Source: an uncultured Bacteroidales bacterium (lineage in GTDB: Bacteria > Bacteroidota > Bacteroidia > Bacteroidales > UBA932). From it: a stretch of 24,532 bases of DNA. The stretch spans positions 1-24,532 of the forward strand of contig CAMNQO010000004.1 in assembly GCA_946549475.1 (NCBI GenBank), given 5' to 3'. Made by a program: the position numbers and the translations under genes. Shown here piece after piece: positions 8,983 through 17,212 of this stretch (the stretch's first letter is position 1; each line of letters starts with the position of its first letter). The notes below the pieces were generated by a model. The model saw only the letters and a program-made list of their open reading frames with translations. It was not told the origin of the DNA and made no database searches.

Positions 8983-10041
8983 ATGAACAAATATCATAAT
9001 TTTTTCCTTTTGGCGGCCTTGCTGCCCCTGTTGTCCCTCTTTTCCTGCAAATCCGCCCGGGAAGACGAACCCTGGTTCAAGTTGCGCGGCATCGTCGTCG
9101 CCTGGGATGACATCAAGAATCCCGACCAACTCGACTGGCTGGCAATGATGAAGGAGACCGGGATGAACACCATCAGCGTCTGCGGGACGGACTATCTTTC
9201 CGACGAATATGCCGCGTTCAAGCAGAAATGCATCGACAACGGTATCGATTTCGAGTATGAGGAACACGCGATGACCTGGTTGTTGCCCCGCGACCTGATT
9301 GCCGGACATCCGGAGTATTTCCGTATGGATGAGAACGGTGTGCGTCGCAACGACGCCAATGGCTGCCCTTCCTGCCAGGAGGCTTTGGATGTCATCCGCA
9401 AGAATGCGGCGGAGTTTGCCCTCAAATACGCTCCGTCCAATCACCGCTATTATACCTGGCTCTTTGACGGCGGCGGCATCTGCCATTGCGAAAAATGCAA
9501 GAACTACAATGCTTCCGACCAGGGCCTGATTTACGAGAACGCCATCCTCGAAGGCATCCGTACCGTGGATCCCGAGGCGGTCCTGGCCCATCTGGCCTAT
9601 GAAAGCACGACCCCCGCTCCTTCCTGTATCAAGCCCGCCGAAGGCGTTTTCCTTGAATGGGCGCCTTTCTACCGCCGTTGGGACGAGCCGCTCTCCAAGC
9701 GCGATGCCATCCGTCCCGACCAGAAATGGTCGCACGGCGACTATCTCGACATGTTGGAGGACAACCTCAAAGTGTTCCCGGCCGAGACCGCCCAGGTGCT
9801 CGAATATTGGCTCGACGTCTCCCAGCGCAGCGGTTGGAAGAAGCCTGCCAAGGATCTGGGCTGGAATGAGCAGACCAAGGCGGCCTTTATGGACGACCTG
9901 AAAACCTATGCTTCCTACGGAATCCGCAACATCACCAGTTACGGCGTATATATCGATGTGGATTATCTCAATATGTACAAGGATGTCTCCTGTATCACGG
10001 ACTACGGCCGGGCCCTCCGTGACTTCAGACCCCAAAAATGA
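8983..10041 (+). CDS. DUF4838-family putative glycoside hydrolase-like lipoprotein (paralogue A)
   Basis: A 352-aa lipoprotein (lipobox LFSC, Cys22). After a very short linker the domain begins WFKLRGIVVAWDD. Family features visible are EYEEH (91-95), LLPRDL then HPEYFRMDENGVR (109-121), a CHCEKC cluster (167-172), AHLAYESTTP (202-211), EGVFLEWAPFYRRWD (220-234) and QVLEYWLD (271-278, E274). DUF4838 proteins have a predicted TIM-barrel fold distantly related to alpha-glucuronidases, and I know of no firm activity to assign. Compared with the two paralogues downstream, the W-x-D-D-x-G motif here reads WLFDGG, with Phe161 replacing the first Asp. Acidic Glu and Asp candidates (E94, D162, E274) are kept. 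It starts 18 bp after the SGBP-like gene and overlaps the next gene by 4 bp. Confidence 0.78.
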   Translation: MNKYHNFFLLAALLPLLSLFSCKSAREDEPWFKLRGIVVAWDDIKNPDQLDWLAMMKETGMNTISVCGTDYLSDEYAAFKQKCIDNGIDFEYEEHAMTWLLPRDLIAGHPEYFRMDENGVRRNDANGCPSCQEALDVIRKNAAEFALKYAPSNHRYYTWLFDGGGICHCEKCKNYNASDQGLIYENAILEGIRTVDPEAVLAHLAYESTTPAPSCIKPAEGVFLEWAPFYRRWDEPLSKRDAIRPDQKWSHGDYLDMLEDNLKVFPAETAQVLEYWLDVSQRSGWKKPAKDLGWNEQTKAAFMDDLKTYASYGIRNITSYGVYIDVDYLNMYKDVSCITDYGRALRDFRPQK

Positions 10042-11276
10042 GAACCATGAAACGAGCGGAATCCATTATTCTTCTTTTGGCCGTTTTCACCCTCCTGTTT
10101 ACAGCCAATTCTTGTACCGAGAAAGATCCTGCTTGGCTTGCCTATCACAAAAGTACCGCCAGGCAGGATGCCGGCGGAGGGGGTATCATCATCGTGGATG
10201 AAGATGATGAGCAGAACCCTGATCCCGGCTCCCCGGGAGAAGAGCCCGGGCCGGACGACCCCGTTCAACCCGATCCGCAGGAGCCGGATGAGCCGCAGGA
10301 GCCGGAATGGCCGGTGGACAACCATTGGTTCCAGACCCGGGGCATCATCCTGACTTGGGAGGATGTCGTCACGCTGGACTGGATAGCCCTGGCCAAGACC
10401 TGCGGCATCAACACCTTCAGCGTAAACGGTTTTCCGTCCATCGGCGGCAAGACCTGGAAGGATTATGTGGCCAAATGCACGCAGAACGGCATCCGGATTT
10501 GTTACGAAGACCACATGGGGTCGCAGTTGATTCCCCGTTCCCTGTTTAAAACCCATCCGGAGTATTTCAGGATGAACGAAAACGGTGTCCGCGTAGATGA
10601 TGTCAACTTCTGCGTGACCAACCCCGAGGTCCAGCAGCGGGTCTATGACAATGCCGTCGAATTGGGAAAGGCCTATGCCCCCACCAATCACCGCTATTAT
10701 TTCTGGGGCGATGATTTCGGCAAGAAGTGCCACTGCCCCAACTGCAAACAGTACACGGATGTCGAACAGTGGCTTATCGTCGAAAATATCGTCATTGATG
10801 CGCTCCGGTCCTTTGACGACAAAGCGATGCTGGCTCACTTGCTCTATGACAACACGATGCAATATCCGTCCACGAAGGTGTCGCCCAAGGAGGGGATTTT
10901 CCTTCAGTTTGCCCCGATCAACCGCCGGTGGGATTATTCCATCGCCAACGCCTCGGCCAGAAAAGGCAATTACCAGACGCACGGCTATATGACGGATTGT
11001 CTCAAGGAACATCTCAAGATTTTCCCGGCGGAGACGGCTGAAGTCCTCGAATATTGGCTGGATGTGACGATGAGCAGTGGCTGGAAGAAGCCTGTCAAGA
11101 AGATAGCGCAATGGTATCCGAGCGTTTATCAGCAGGACATCGCCTATTATGCGAGCCTGGGCATCCGTAACATCGTCACCTACGGCATGTGGATTGGCGG
11201 GGAGTATTTAAACTCCTTCGGCGATATCCAGTTCGTAAAGGATTATGGCAACGGCCTTTTGAATTACACAAAATAA
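10038..11276 (+). CDS. DUF4838-family putative glycoside hydrolase-like lipoprotein (paralogue B, long acidic linker)
   Basis: A 412-aa lipoprotein; the ATG at 10038 overlaps the previous stop (ATGA), and an alternative ATG lies at 10047. The signal peptide ends TANSC (Cys26 from the first ATG). Residues about 54-92 form a Pro/Asp/Glu-rich stalk (VDEDDEQNPDPGSPGEEPG and onward) that should hold the enzyme domain off the membrane. The domain starts WFQTRGIILTWED and has CYEDHM (155-160), HPEYFRMNENGVR, FCVTNPEV, WGDDFG (223-228), CHCPNC (231-236), EGIFLQFAPINRRWD and EVLEYWLD (335-342). All the acidic positions conserved between paralogues B and C are present. It is probably surface exposed; activity and substrate are unknown. 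Confidence 0.78.
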   Translation: MRTMKRAESIILLLAVFTLLFTANSCTEKDPAWLAYHKSTARQDAGGGGIIIVDEDDEQNPDPGSPGEEPGPDDPVQPDPQEPDEPQEPEWPVDNHWFQTRGIILTWEDVVTLDWIALAKTCGINTFSVNGFPSIGGKTWKDYVAKCTQNGIRICYEDHMGSQLIPRSLFKTHPEYFRMNENGVRVDDVNFCVTNPEVQQRVYDNAVELGKAYAPTNHRYYFWGDDFGKKCHCPNCKQYTDVEQWLIVENIVIDALRSFDDKAMLAHLLYDNTMQYPSTKVSPKEGIFLQFAPINRRWDYSIANASARKGNYQTHGYMTDCLKEHLKIFPAETAEVLEYWLDVTMSSGWKKPVKKIAQWYPSVYQQDIAYYASLGIRNIVTYGMWIGGEYLNSFGDIQFVKDYGNGLLNYTK

Positions 11277-11282
11277 TTGTTT

Positions 11283-12923
11283 ATGAAAAAAGTTCTTTTC
11301 TATCTCATGGTGATGGCGGGCCTTTGCGCCTGTTCATCCGTTCTGGAAGAGCCTGTCGGTGCAGATGTCTCCCAGGGGGGTGAAGCCACCTTGACGGTGT
11401 CTGTTGAAGAGTCTTCCAAAGTTGACATCAATGATAGCGATACGCAATCCTCGCTTTCCTGGAATGCTTCCGACAAGTTGGTCCTGATCAGCCAGGATGG
11501 CACCCAGACGGAGGTCTATAGCATCAAACAATATGGTGCGAGTTCTTGTGTATTTGCCGGAAACGCGATGACATCCACGACGGTGACGATGTTGCTTCCG
11601 GGCGACAAATATACGACGGTCTCCGCATTGGAGCAGAGGGATTATTCCTCACAGCAGCAGGACGGGAACGGCTCACGGGCCCATCTGGAGTACAACGCCT
11701 GGCTGAAGGATGTCAGCGATTATGCCAATGTGACTTTCTCCCAGGACTGGGCCGGCGCTCACGGCGGTACTTGCTTCCAGAACGGTTGCATCAAACTTCG
11801 CCTCACCCTGCCGACTTCCATGGTGGGACATCAGGTGAGCACGATTTCGCTCAAGACGACCCAGGCGACCTTCAAAACGACGCTCAATGGCGCAAAGACG
11901 ACAGCCTTCGGCCTGGGACTCAAGAATGTCACCATCGCGCAGGACAGAGACCTGACCGCCTATATGATGTTCCCGGCGGAAAATATCGTCTTCGCTTCGG
12001 GGCAGAACCTGACTGTCATTTTGCGCGTGGATCAGAAATATTACCTGGAAAAGACCATCGACATGTCCGGCAAGACTTTGTTGACGGGCAAGATGAATGT
12101 CATCACCATCGGTCCTGACAACTGGACGCTCAAGGATGTCACGACCAATCAGGTGGTCAATCCCAAGATTACCCTGGACGGCGTGTCCGGTACGGACGAG
12201 TGGTCCATCCCTCATCCCGGGATTGTCGCCCTTGTTCCTCCAGAGAATGCTTATTACCGGGATTTGTATGATGCCTATGTCTATGCCGACAGTGGTTGGA
12301 TTTTCATCAAGATGGAGTTTGTTATGCCTTATTGGAACTACTCCCTGCCTTTCGACCTGATGTTCGATATCGACGGCAATCCCGCGACGGGCGCTACCGT
12401 TACGGGGGAGAACGGTACCAAGAACGAAGACGGAAAATTGTTCTGGAGCCCGATGGGCATCGAGTGGTATCTGGAAACGGCCGGCCTGTCCAATGGCGTC
12501 GATGGTTTCTACGATTGGACTTGCGATGCCGTGACCGGGAAGAACTTGATGGGATGGTACAAATACAAGGGTGTAAATGGCCAGAATATTTTCTCCAATC
12601 TCGAACGGATGTATTACTCTGCAGAAGTTCCTGACCAGTTGACCGACCGCTATGTCAAGGCGCTGGGCACCTTGGATCCGGTTCACGAGCGCGGCGTGCT
12701 TGAGGTCCGTCTGCGCCGCTTCTCCCTGGAAGCCAGAAAGACGGCCGCATCCAAGATGCGCGTCGGATTCAAGTTGATGTCTTCGGACAAATCCGGCTCG
12801 GCTGAAGGTTGGTTCCTGTACGGCCTGCTTCCCCAGGGGCCCAAGACCGGCGGGGTCCGTCAATTGGTGGACATGGCCGAAGTCTATCTGCCCCCTTATC
12901 AAGATTACGAATGGCAAGATTAA
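11283..12923 (+). CDS. Fimbrillin-like/CBM9-like two-domain surface lipoprotein (copy 1)
   Basis: A 546-aa lipoprotein. The frame opens at a TTG six bases earlier, but ATG 11283 starts the canonical signal peptide (lipobox LCAC, Cys17). The N-terminal half (about 20-290) resembles fimbrillin/Mfa-like domains: SSKVDINDSD, LSWNASDKLVLIS, QRDYSSQQQDGNGS, then a beta-rich stretch. The C-terminal half (about 293-546) is CBM9-like: KITLDGVSGTDEWS, LYDAYVYADSGWIFIKMEF, LPFDLMFDIDGNPATG, EWYLETAGLSNG and GLLPQG near the end. The final 13 bp overlap the next DUF4838 gene, pairing a binder with an enzyme candidate exactly as at 7456-10041. I infer a glycan-binding or adhesive surface protein. Confidence 0.8.
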   Translation: MKKVLFYLMVMAGLCACSSVLEEPVGADVSQGGEATLTVSVEESSKVDINDSDTQSSLSWNASDKLVLISQDGTQTEVYSIKQYGASSCVFAGNAMTSTTVTMLLPGDKYTTVSALEQRDYSSQQQDGNGSRAHLEYNAWLKDVSDYANVTFSQDWAGAHGGTCFQNGCIKLRLTLPTSMVGHQVSTISLKTTQATFKTTLNGAKTTAFGLGLKNVTIAQDRDLTAYMMFPAENIVFASGQNLTVILRVDQKYYLEKTIDMSGKTLLTGKMNVITIGPDNWTLKDVTTNQVVNPKITLDGVSGTDEWSIPHPGIVALVPPENAYYRDLYDAYVYADSGWIFIKMEFVMPYWNYSLPFDLMFDIDGNPATGATVTGENGTKNEDGKLFWSPMGIEWYLETAGLSNGVDGFYDWTCDAVTGKNLMGWYKYKGVNGQNIFSNLERMYYSAEVPDQLTDRYVKALGTLDPVHERGVLEVRLRRFSLEARKTAASKMRVGFKLMSSDKSGSAEGWFLYGLLPQGPKTGGVRQLVDMAEVYLPPYQDYEWQD

Positions 12924-13990
12924 AAAATATCGTCAGGATTATCCTCTTCGGAGCGCTCATGGCTTTGTCTCTCGCCTGTGAAAAATCGGAGGGGCTGCCG
13001 CCCTATACCCCGAAGCCCAAGCCTGCCGACCCTTATTTTGCGCAAAGGGGCATCCTGCTGGCCTGGTCGGATATCGCCGGCCAGAAGTATGTGGATTGGC
13101 TCAATCTGGCCCGGAAAAACGGCTTCAATATGTTCAGCGTTTCCGGGGAAGACTTGAACTCGAATGAGTGGAAGAAATTCCGCTCCGACTGCGAGTCGGC
13201 CGGTATCGCCATCCAGTTCCAGGACCACATGGCCTCCCATCTGCTTCCCCGCGACCTGTTCGACACGCATCCCGAGTATTTCCGGATGGACAGCAAAGGG
13301 GTGCGTACCAAGGATTACAACCTCTGTCCTTCCAGCGTGGAGGGGATGAAGGTGGTCGGCCAGAATGCGGTGAAGATCGCGAGCAATTTCCAGCCCACGG
13401 ACGGGAAATACTATTTCTGGCTGGACGACGGCGGCGACAAATGCCACTGTCCCGACTGCGAGCCGTATTCCGCTTCCGAGCAGGCGCTGATGGTGGAGAA
13501 CGCCGTCATCAAGGCCCTCCGTACGATGGATCCCAAGGCTACGCTGGCGCATCTGGCGTATGCCGAAACGACCCTTGCCCCCGCGAAGGTCAAGCCCGAT
13601 GAGGGAATCTTTCTCCAGTTCGCTCCCTTCTACCGAAACTGGGACAAGCCGCTTTCGGAGCGTTCTGCAACGGGTAAACTCGGCTGGACCAACGGTAAAT
13701 ATCTCGATGCTTTGCGGGACAATCTGAAAGTCTTTCCTGCCGGGACGGCCCAGGTACTGGAGTATTGGCTGGACGAATCGATGGCGAGCAACTGGGATAA
13801 AAACAACCTTGCCAAACTCCCGTGGAACAAGTCTGTCGTCATCAGCGACCTGAAAACCTACGCTTCCTACGGAATCAAAAATGTTGATACCTACGCCTTC
13901 TGGATTAATGATGCCTATTATCAGAAGTTCCGCGATGTGGCGTTTATTAACGAATATGGTACTGAACTGTACAATTTCAGAAAGTATTGA
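12911..13990 (+). CDS. DUF4838-family putative glycoside hydrolase-like lipoprotein (paralogue C)
   Basis: A 359-aa lipoprotein. ATG 12911 lies inside the end of the previous gene (13-bp overlap, different frame) and begins MARLKNIVRIILFGALMALS with lipobox LLAC-like SLAC (Cys23). A short Pro/Lys linker (LPPYTPKPKPADP) leads to YFAQRGILLAWSD. Conserved elements are QFQDHM (102-107), LLPRDL, HPEYFRMDSKGVR, WLDDGG (170-175), CHCPDC (178-183), AHLAYAETT, EGIFLQFAPFYRNWD and QVLEYWLD (281-288, E284). Glu is replaced by Gln (Q104) before the DH that is EDH in paralogue B. Overall it is closest to paralogue A in the LPRDL to AHLAY region and to B in the WxDDxG motif. The overlap implies coupled expression with the fimbrillin-like/CBM9 lipoprotein. 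Confidence 0.78.
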   Translation: MARLKNIVRIILFGALMALSLACEKSEGLPPYTPKPKPADPYFAQRGILLAWSDIAGQKYVDWLNLARKNGFNMFSVSGEDLNSNEWKKFRSDCESAGIAIQFQDHMASHLLPRDLFDTHPEYFRMDSKGVRTKDYNLCPSSVEGMKVVGQNAVKIASNFQPTDGKYYFWLDDGGDKCHCPDCEPYSASEQALMVENAVIKALRTMDPKATLAHLAYAETTLAPAKVKPDEGIFLQFAPFYRNWDKPLSERSATGKLGWTNGKYLDALRDNLKVFPAGTAQVLEYWLDESMASNWDKNNLAKLPWNKSVVISDLKTYASYGIKNVDTYAFWINDAYYQKFRDVAFINEYGTELYNFRKY

Positions 13991-13994
13991 AAAG

Positions 13995-16901
13995 ATGAAG
14001 AAAGTATTTGTATTGGGCCTTTTGTTGTTGCCTGTGCTGGCCTTCGGGCAGACCGTGACCGTCAAAGATACCGTCTATGTGACCTATCCGTTTGCGGATC
14101 CCGATCCGGTGCCTCACGACAGCCACATTTATCCCTATTATAAATTTGAGCAATTCTCGCACAAAGGTGTTCCGCAGACCTGGAAGACCGTCATCCTCGA
14201 AAACGAATACCTGCGGGTACGCATCCTGCCCGGCGTCGGCGGCAAAATCTGGTCCGTCTATGACAAGAAACAGGGAAAGGAACTGTTCTACGACAACGAT
14301 GCCATCAAATTCCGCGATATTTCCTTGCGCGGGCCCTGGACCAGCGGCGGCATCGAGTTCAATTTCGGTGTCATCGGCCACGCGCCCTCCTGCTCTTTCC
14401 CGGTGGATTATACCACCGCGACCAAGGAGGACGGCAGCGTGAGCTGCTGGATCGGCGTGCTGGATCTGCTGACCCGCACCCGCTGGACGGTGGAAATCAA
14501 CCTGCCCGAAGACAAAGCCTGGGTGACGACCAAGACATTCTGGCACAATGCCAGCGGGGATTTCCAACCCTATTATACCTGGATCAATACGGGCGTCAAG
14601 GCGACCCCCGATACCCGCATCCTCTATCCCGCTTCCTATGCCATCGGTCACGACGGCAAGACTTTCTCCTTTCCCATAGAAGAAGGGACGGGCCGAGACC
14701 TCTCCTGGCTCAGCCAGCAGAATTACGGGATGGACAAGTCTTATCACGCAGGCGGCTCCGGAAAAGGCTGGTTTGCTTCCTGGTGGGCGGATGAGGATTT
14801 CGGAATGATGCATTACGCTTTGCGTGACGACAAGGTGGGCCGCAAGTATTTTTCCTGGGCCCAGTCCGACGCCGGAGACATCTGGAGGGAACTGTTGACG
14901 GACAACAAACCCCAGTATATCGAATTGCAGAGCGGGCGTCTCTTCAATCAAAACCTGATTGACAGTTACAAGACCCCGTACAAGCAGTTCCTCTTTACGC
15001 CTTATGGGACGGATGATTACAAGGAATACTGGTTTCCGTTTGCCGGCATCGGTGCGGCGCAGGATGCCAATCTGCGGGCGGTATCGTCTGTCGAGGTTTC
15101 CGGCAACGACGCCCTCGTGAGCATCTACCCGCTCAAGCCCCTGTCCGGCTTGCTCGAACTCTGCGGCCCCTCGGGCGTGCTCGCCTCCGAGACCGTCGCT
15201 TTGGAAACGGCTCTCGCCTGGTCCAGGACCTTTCCGGGTGCGGCCCAGGTGGAAAAAGTGACCCTGGACGGACTTGAATTGTGGAACAAGGATGAGAAGA
15301 AACTCGCGCGTCCCGATGTCATCAATGACCAATACGATGACAACAGCCTGCCGGGGAATGTGACGATTGCGCAGTATTATATCGGCATGCGCTACTACGA
15401 CAAGGCTGCCTGGCATGTAAAGAAAGCCCTCGAGATGGATCCGGCCAATGTCGCCGCGCTCGACCTTTCCGCGATGATTGCCTTGCACGCCGCCGACTGG
15501 CAGAAAGCCTATGACGATGCATCCAAGGCCCTGGCCGTCGATACCTATGACCCCCGGGCCAACTACCTTCGCGGTCAGGCAGCACAGGCGCTGGGTCGTC
15601 TGAATGACGCCTTTGACAGTTATGAAATCGCAGCGATTACCCCCGAATTGCGCGGGGCCGCCTGCACCCGCCTTTCCGCCCTGTACTGGCAGAAAGGGGA
15701 GAAGGAGTTGGCCGCGCTCTATGCCGACAAGGCCCTGGTTTGCAACAGCAACAATATCACCGCTTGCGTTCTGAACTATCTGGCCACCTCCGATGAGGCC
15801 TGGCTGAAGAAAATAGCGTCTCTGGACCCGCTCAACCATTACCCTGATTTTATCCGTTTTGCCGAAGGGCAGATGGACGCTTCCAGCCTTGCTGCGACGA
15901 TTCAGCAAGAGTTGAACTGGCAGGAATATCTGGAAACGGCTGTCTTTTTCAATGGTTTGGGCGAGCGTAAGATGGCTGCTGACATCCTGGCGGCCTGTCC
16001 GGAGCAGAACATTCTGACCACTGTCTGGTCGGCCTGGCTGAATAAGGATGAGGCTGCGCTGAAAGCCGCGTTGGGCCAGCCCATGGACCAGGTGTTTGCT
16101 TTCCGTACGGAAAGTATCGAGCCCCTTTCCTGGGCATTGGAAAAGACTTCCGACTGGAAAGCCGCGTACCTGCTGTCGGCGCTCTACAACCACCTCGGCC
16201 GCAAAGACGAGGCCCAGGCCCTTGTCCGGGATTTGAAAGACATCCCTTACGCCCCTTTCTACGCCTACCGCGCTTCGCTGGCCTACAATGAGGCGGATTT
16301 GCTGCAGGCGGTCAAGTTGGATCCGGCTCAATGGCGCTATGTCCGCTCCATCGCTTTCGGCAGGATGAACGAAGGGCGCCACAAAGATGCAGCAGCGATT
16401 CTGGCCCCTTACTATGCCAGGCACAAAGACAATTTTTATATCGGCGAGGTCTATGCCAAAGCGTTGATTGCCTGCCGCGAATGGAAGAAGGCCGAAAAGG
16501 TGATGACGGACATCCGCATCCTCCCTTATGAAGGTCAGGCCGCCAGTCATGTCATGTACCGGGACATCAAACTTCACCTGGCGGCGGACGCGGCCGATAA
16601 GGGCAATTACAAACTCGCGCTTCAGAAAGTGGCCGAGTCGCGTCTCTGGCCCCACAATCTCGGTGTCGGCAAGCCCTATGACGACTTGGTGGACAACAAG
16701 GCGGAAGACTGGATCGAGGCTGTCGTCCTGGCCCGCTCCGGCAAGAAGGCCCAGGCGGATGCCCTCATTGAAAAATTGCCCGACGAAGGGGGATGGAAGG
16801 CCAATTATGACGAGGCCCTCATCAAAAAGGCGGGCAAATATGCCAGGATTTCTCCGATGTTGGGAAATATGGATGCCAATTTTGACAAACGACTTTTTTA
16901 A
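13995..16901 (+). CDS. Secreted DUF5107 domain protein with TPR array
   Basis: A 968-aa protein. ATG 13995, four bases after the previous stop, starts a type I signal peptide (MKKVFVLGLLLLPVLAFG, then QTVTV), so it is periplasmic or secreted and not a lipoprotein. Residues about 40-420 are the DUF5107 region: ENEYLRVRILPGVGGKIWSV (about 69-88), GGIEFNFGVIGHAPS (about 117-131), CWIGVLDLLTRTRW, and GKGWFASWWADEDFGMM. The pattern recalls galactose-mutarotase-like beta-sandwiches with sugar-binding sites. From about 455 onward there are TPR-like helix pairs (YYDKAAWHVKKALEMDPAN, WQKAYDDASKALAVDTYDP, LNDAFDSYEIAAITPELRG) continuing to the C-terminus. DUF5107-TPR proteins are widespread in Bacteroidetes; I cannot assign a reaction. 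It could be a carbohydrate-active enzyme or a binding scaffold. Its place in the operon suggests a step after outer-membrane import. Confidence 0.85.
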   Translation: MKKVFVLGLLLLPVLAFGQTVTVKDTVYVTYPFADPDPVPHDSHIYPYYKFEQFSHKGVPQTWKTVILENEYLRVRILPGVGGKIWSVYDKKQGKELFYDNDAIKFRDISLRGPWTSGGIEFNFGVIGHAPSCSFPVDYTTATKEDGSVSCWIGVLDLLTRTRWTVEINLPEDKAWVTTKTFWHNASGDFQPYYTWINTGVKATPDTRILYPASYAIGHDGKTFSFPIEEGTGRDLSWLSQQNYGMDKSYHAGGSGKGWFASWWADEDFGMMHYALRDDKVGRKYFSWAQSDAGDIWRELLTDNKPQYIELQSGRLFNQNLIDSYKTPYKQFLFTPYGTDDYKEYWFPFAGIGAAQDANLRAVSSVEVSGNDALVSIYPLKPLSGLLELCGPSGVLASETVALETALAWSRTFPGAAQVEKVTLDGLELWNKDEKKLARPDVINDQYDDNSLPGNVTIAQYYIGMRYYDKAAWHVKKALEMDPANVAALDLSAMIALHAADWQKAYDDASKALAVDTYDPRANYLRGQAAQALGRLNDAFDSYEIAAITPELRGAACTRLSALYWQKGEKELAALYADKALVCNSNNITACVLNYLATSDEAWLKKIASLDPLNHYPDFIRFAEGQMDASSLAATIQQELNWQEYLETAVFFNGLGERKMAADILAACPEQNILTTVWSAWLNKDEAALKAALGQPMDQVFAFRTESIEPLSWALEKTSDWKAAYLLSALYNHLGRKDEAQALVRDLKDIPYAPFYAYRASLAYNEADLLQAVKLDPAQWRYVRSIAFGRMNEGRHKDAAAILAPYYARHKDNFYIGEVYAKALIACREWKKAEKVMTDIRILPYEGQAASHVMYRDIKLHLAADAADKGNYKLALQKVAESRLWPHNLGVGKPYDDLVDNKAEDWIEAVVLARSGKKAQADALIEKLPDEGGWKANYDEALIKKAGKYARISPMLGNMDANFDKRLF

Positions 16902-16912
16902 GTACAGGTATT

Positions 16913-17203
16913 ATGAAAATGATCAACCGTTTACTGACCCTTTTGATTTTCTGCTCGTTGCTGTCTTTGGCGTGCAGTAAGAATCCTATGCCTCAATATA
17001 CGCCTGATCCTTACTATTGCGTAGATGATGACGAGGAGCACGAGGAGCCCGATCCCGATCCCGATCCTGACCCTGATCCCGATCCCGATCCGGACCCCGA
17101 TCCCGGTCCCGGTCCCCAACCCGATCCTGACCCGGATCCCCAGCCTGTCGATCCCAATACCAGTCTGGACGATTTCGGACACAATGATGTATATAATGAC
17201 TAA
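16913..17203 (+). CDS. Tiny lipoprotein with Asp-Pro repeat stalk and no folded domain
   Basis: A 96-aa predicted lipoprotein (signal peptide ending LSLAC, Cys21) 11 bp after the DUF5107 gene. After the Cys it reads SKNPMPQYTPDPYYCVDDDEE, then nine consecutive Asp-Pro pairs, Gly-Pro and Gln-Pro variants and three more Asp-Pro pairs, ending NTSLDDFGHNDVYND. No globular domain follows. The segment after the Cys resembles the start of DUF4838 paralogue C (shared C-x-K and P-x-YTP), and the acidic Pro stalk resembles that of paralogue B. It could therefore be a DUF4838 lipoprotein gene that lost its catalytic part, or a genuine small surface spacer. The uninterrupted frame with intact signal and stop favours expression. 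Confidence 0.6.
   Translation: MKMINRLLTLLIFCSLLSLACSKNPMPQYTPDPYYCVDDDEEHEEPDPDPDPDPDPDPDPDPDPGPGPQPDPDPDPQPVDPNTSLDDFGHNDVYND
17051..17146 (+). repeat. Hexanucleotide repeat GAYCCN encoding Asp-Pro
   Basis: The consensus unit GATCCC is repeated with third-position changes (GATCCT, GACCCT, GATCCG, GACCCC): nine tandem units, two GGTCCC, one CAACCC, three more GAY-CCN units and one CAGCCT. It encodes the stalk of the small lipoprotein at 16913. Units of 6 bp keep the frame if copy number changes, so length variation between strains would alter the stalk without breaking the gene. Confidence 0.85.
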
Positions 17204-17212
17204 TTCTCGATT

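Noticed and set aside
12911..12923. Possible frameshift joining the fimbrillin-like/CBM9 gene to the DUF4838 gene
   Set aside because: The downstream frame has its own ATG and a complete lipoprotein signal peptide, so the 13-bp overlap is normal operon packing rather than a broken fusion.
13977..16655. 892-codon open frame on the minus strand opposite the DUF5107 gene
   Set aside because: It mirrors a clearly real plus-strand gene with a signal peptide and TPRs. Such long antisense frames arise from GC-rich third codon positions, and the translation shows no family or membrane logic.
17051..17146. GATCCC repeat considered as a CRISPR-like or regulatory repeat
   Set aside because: The units are 6 bp, in frame and without spacers. 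They are fully explained by coding for Asp-Pro pairs.
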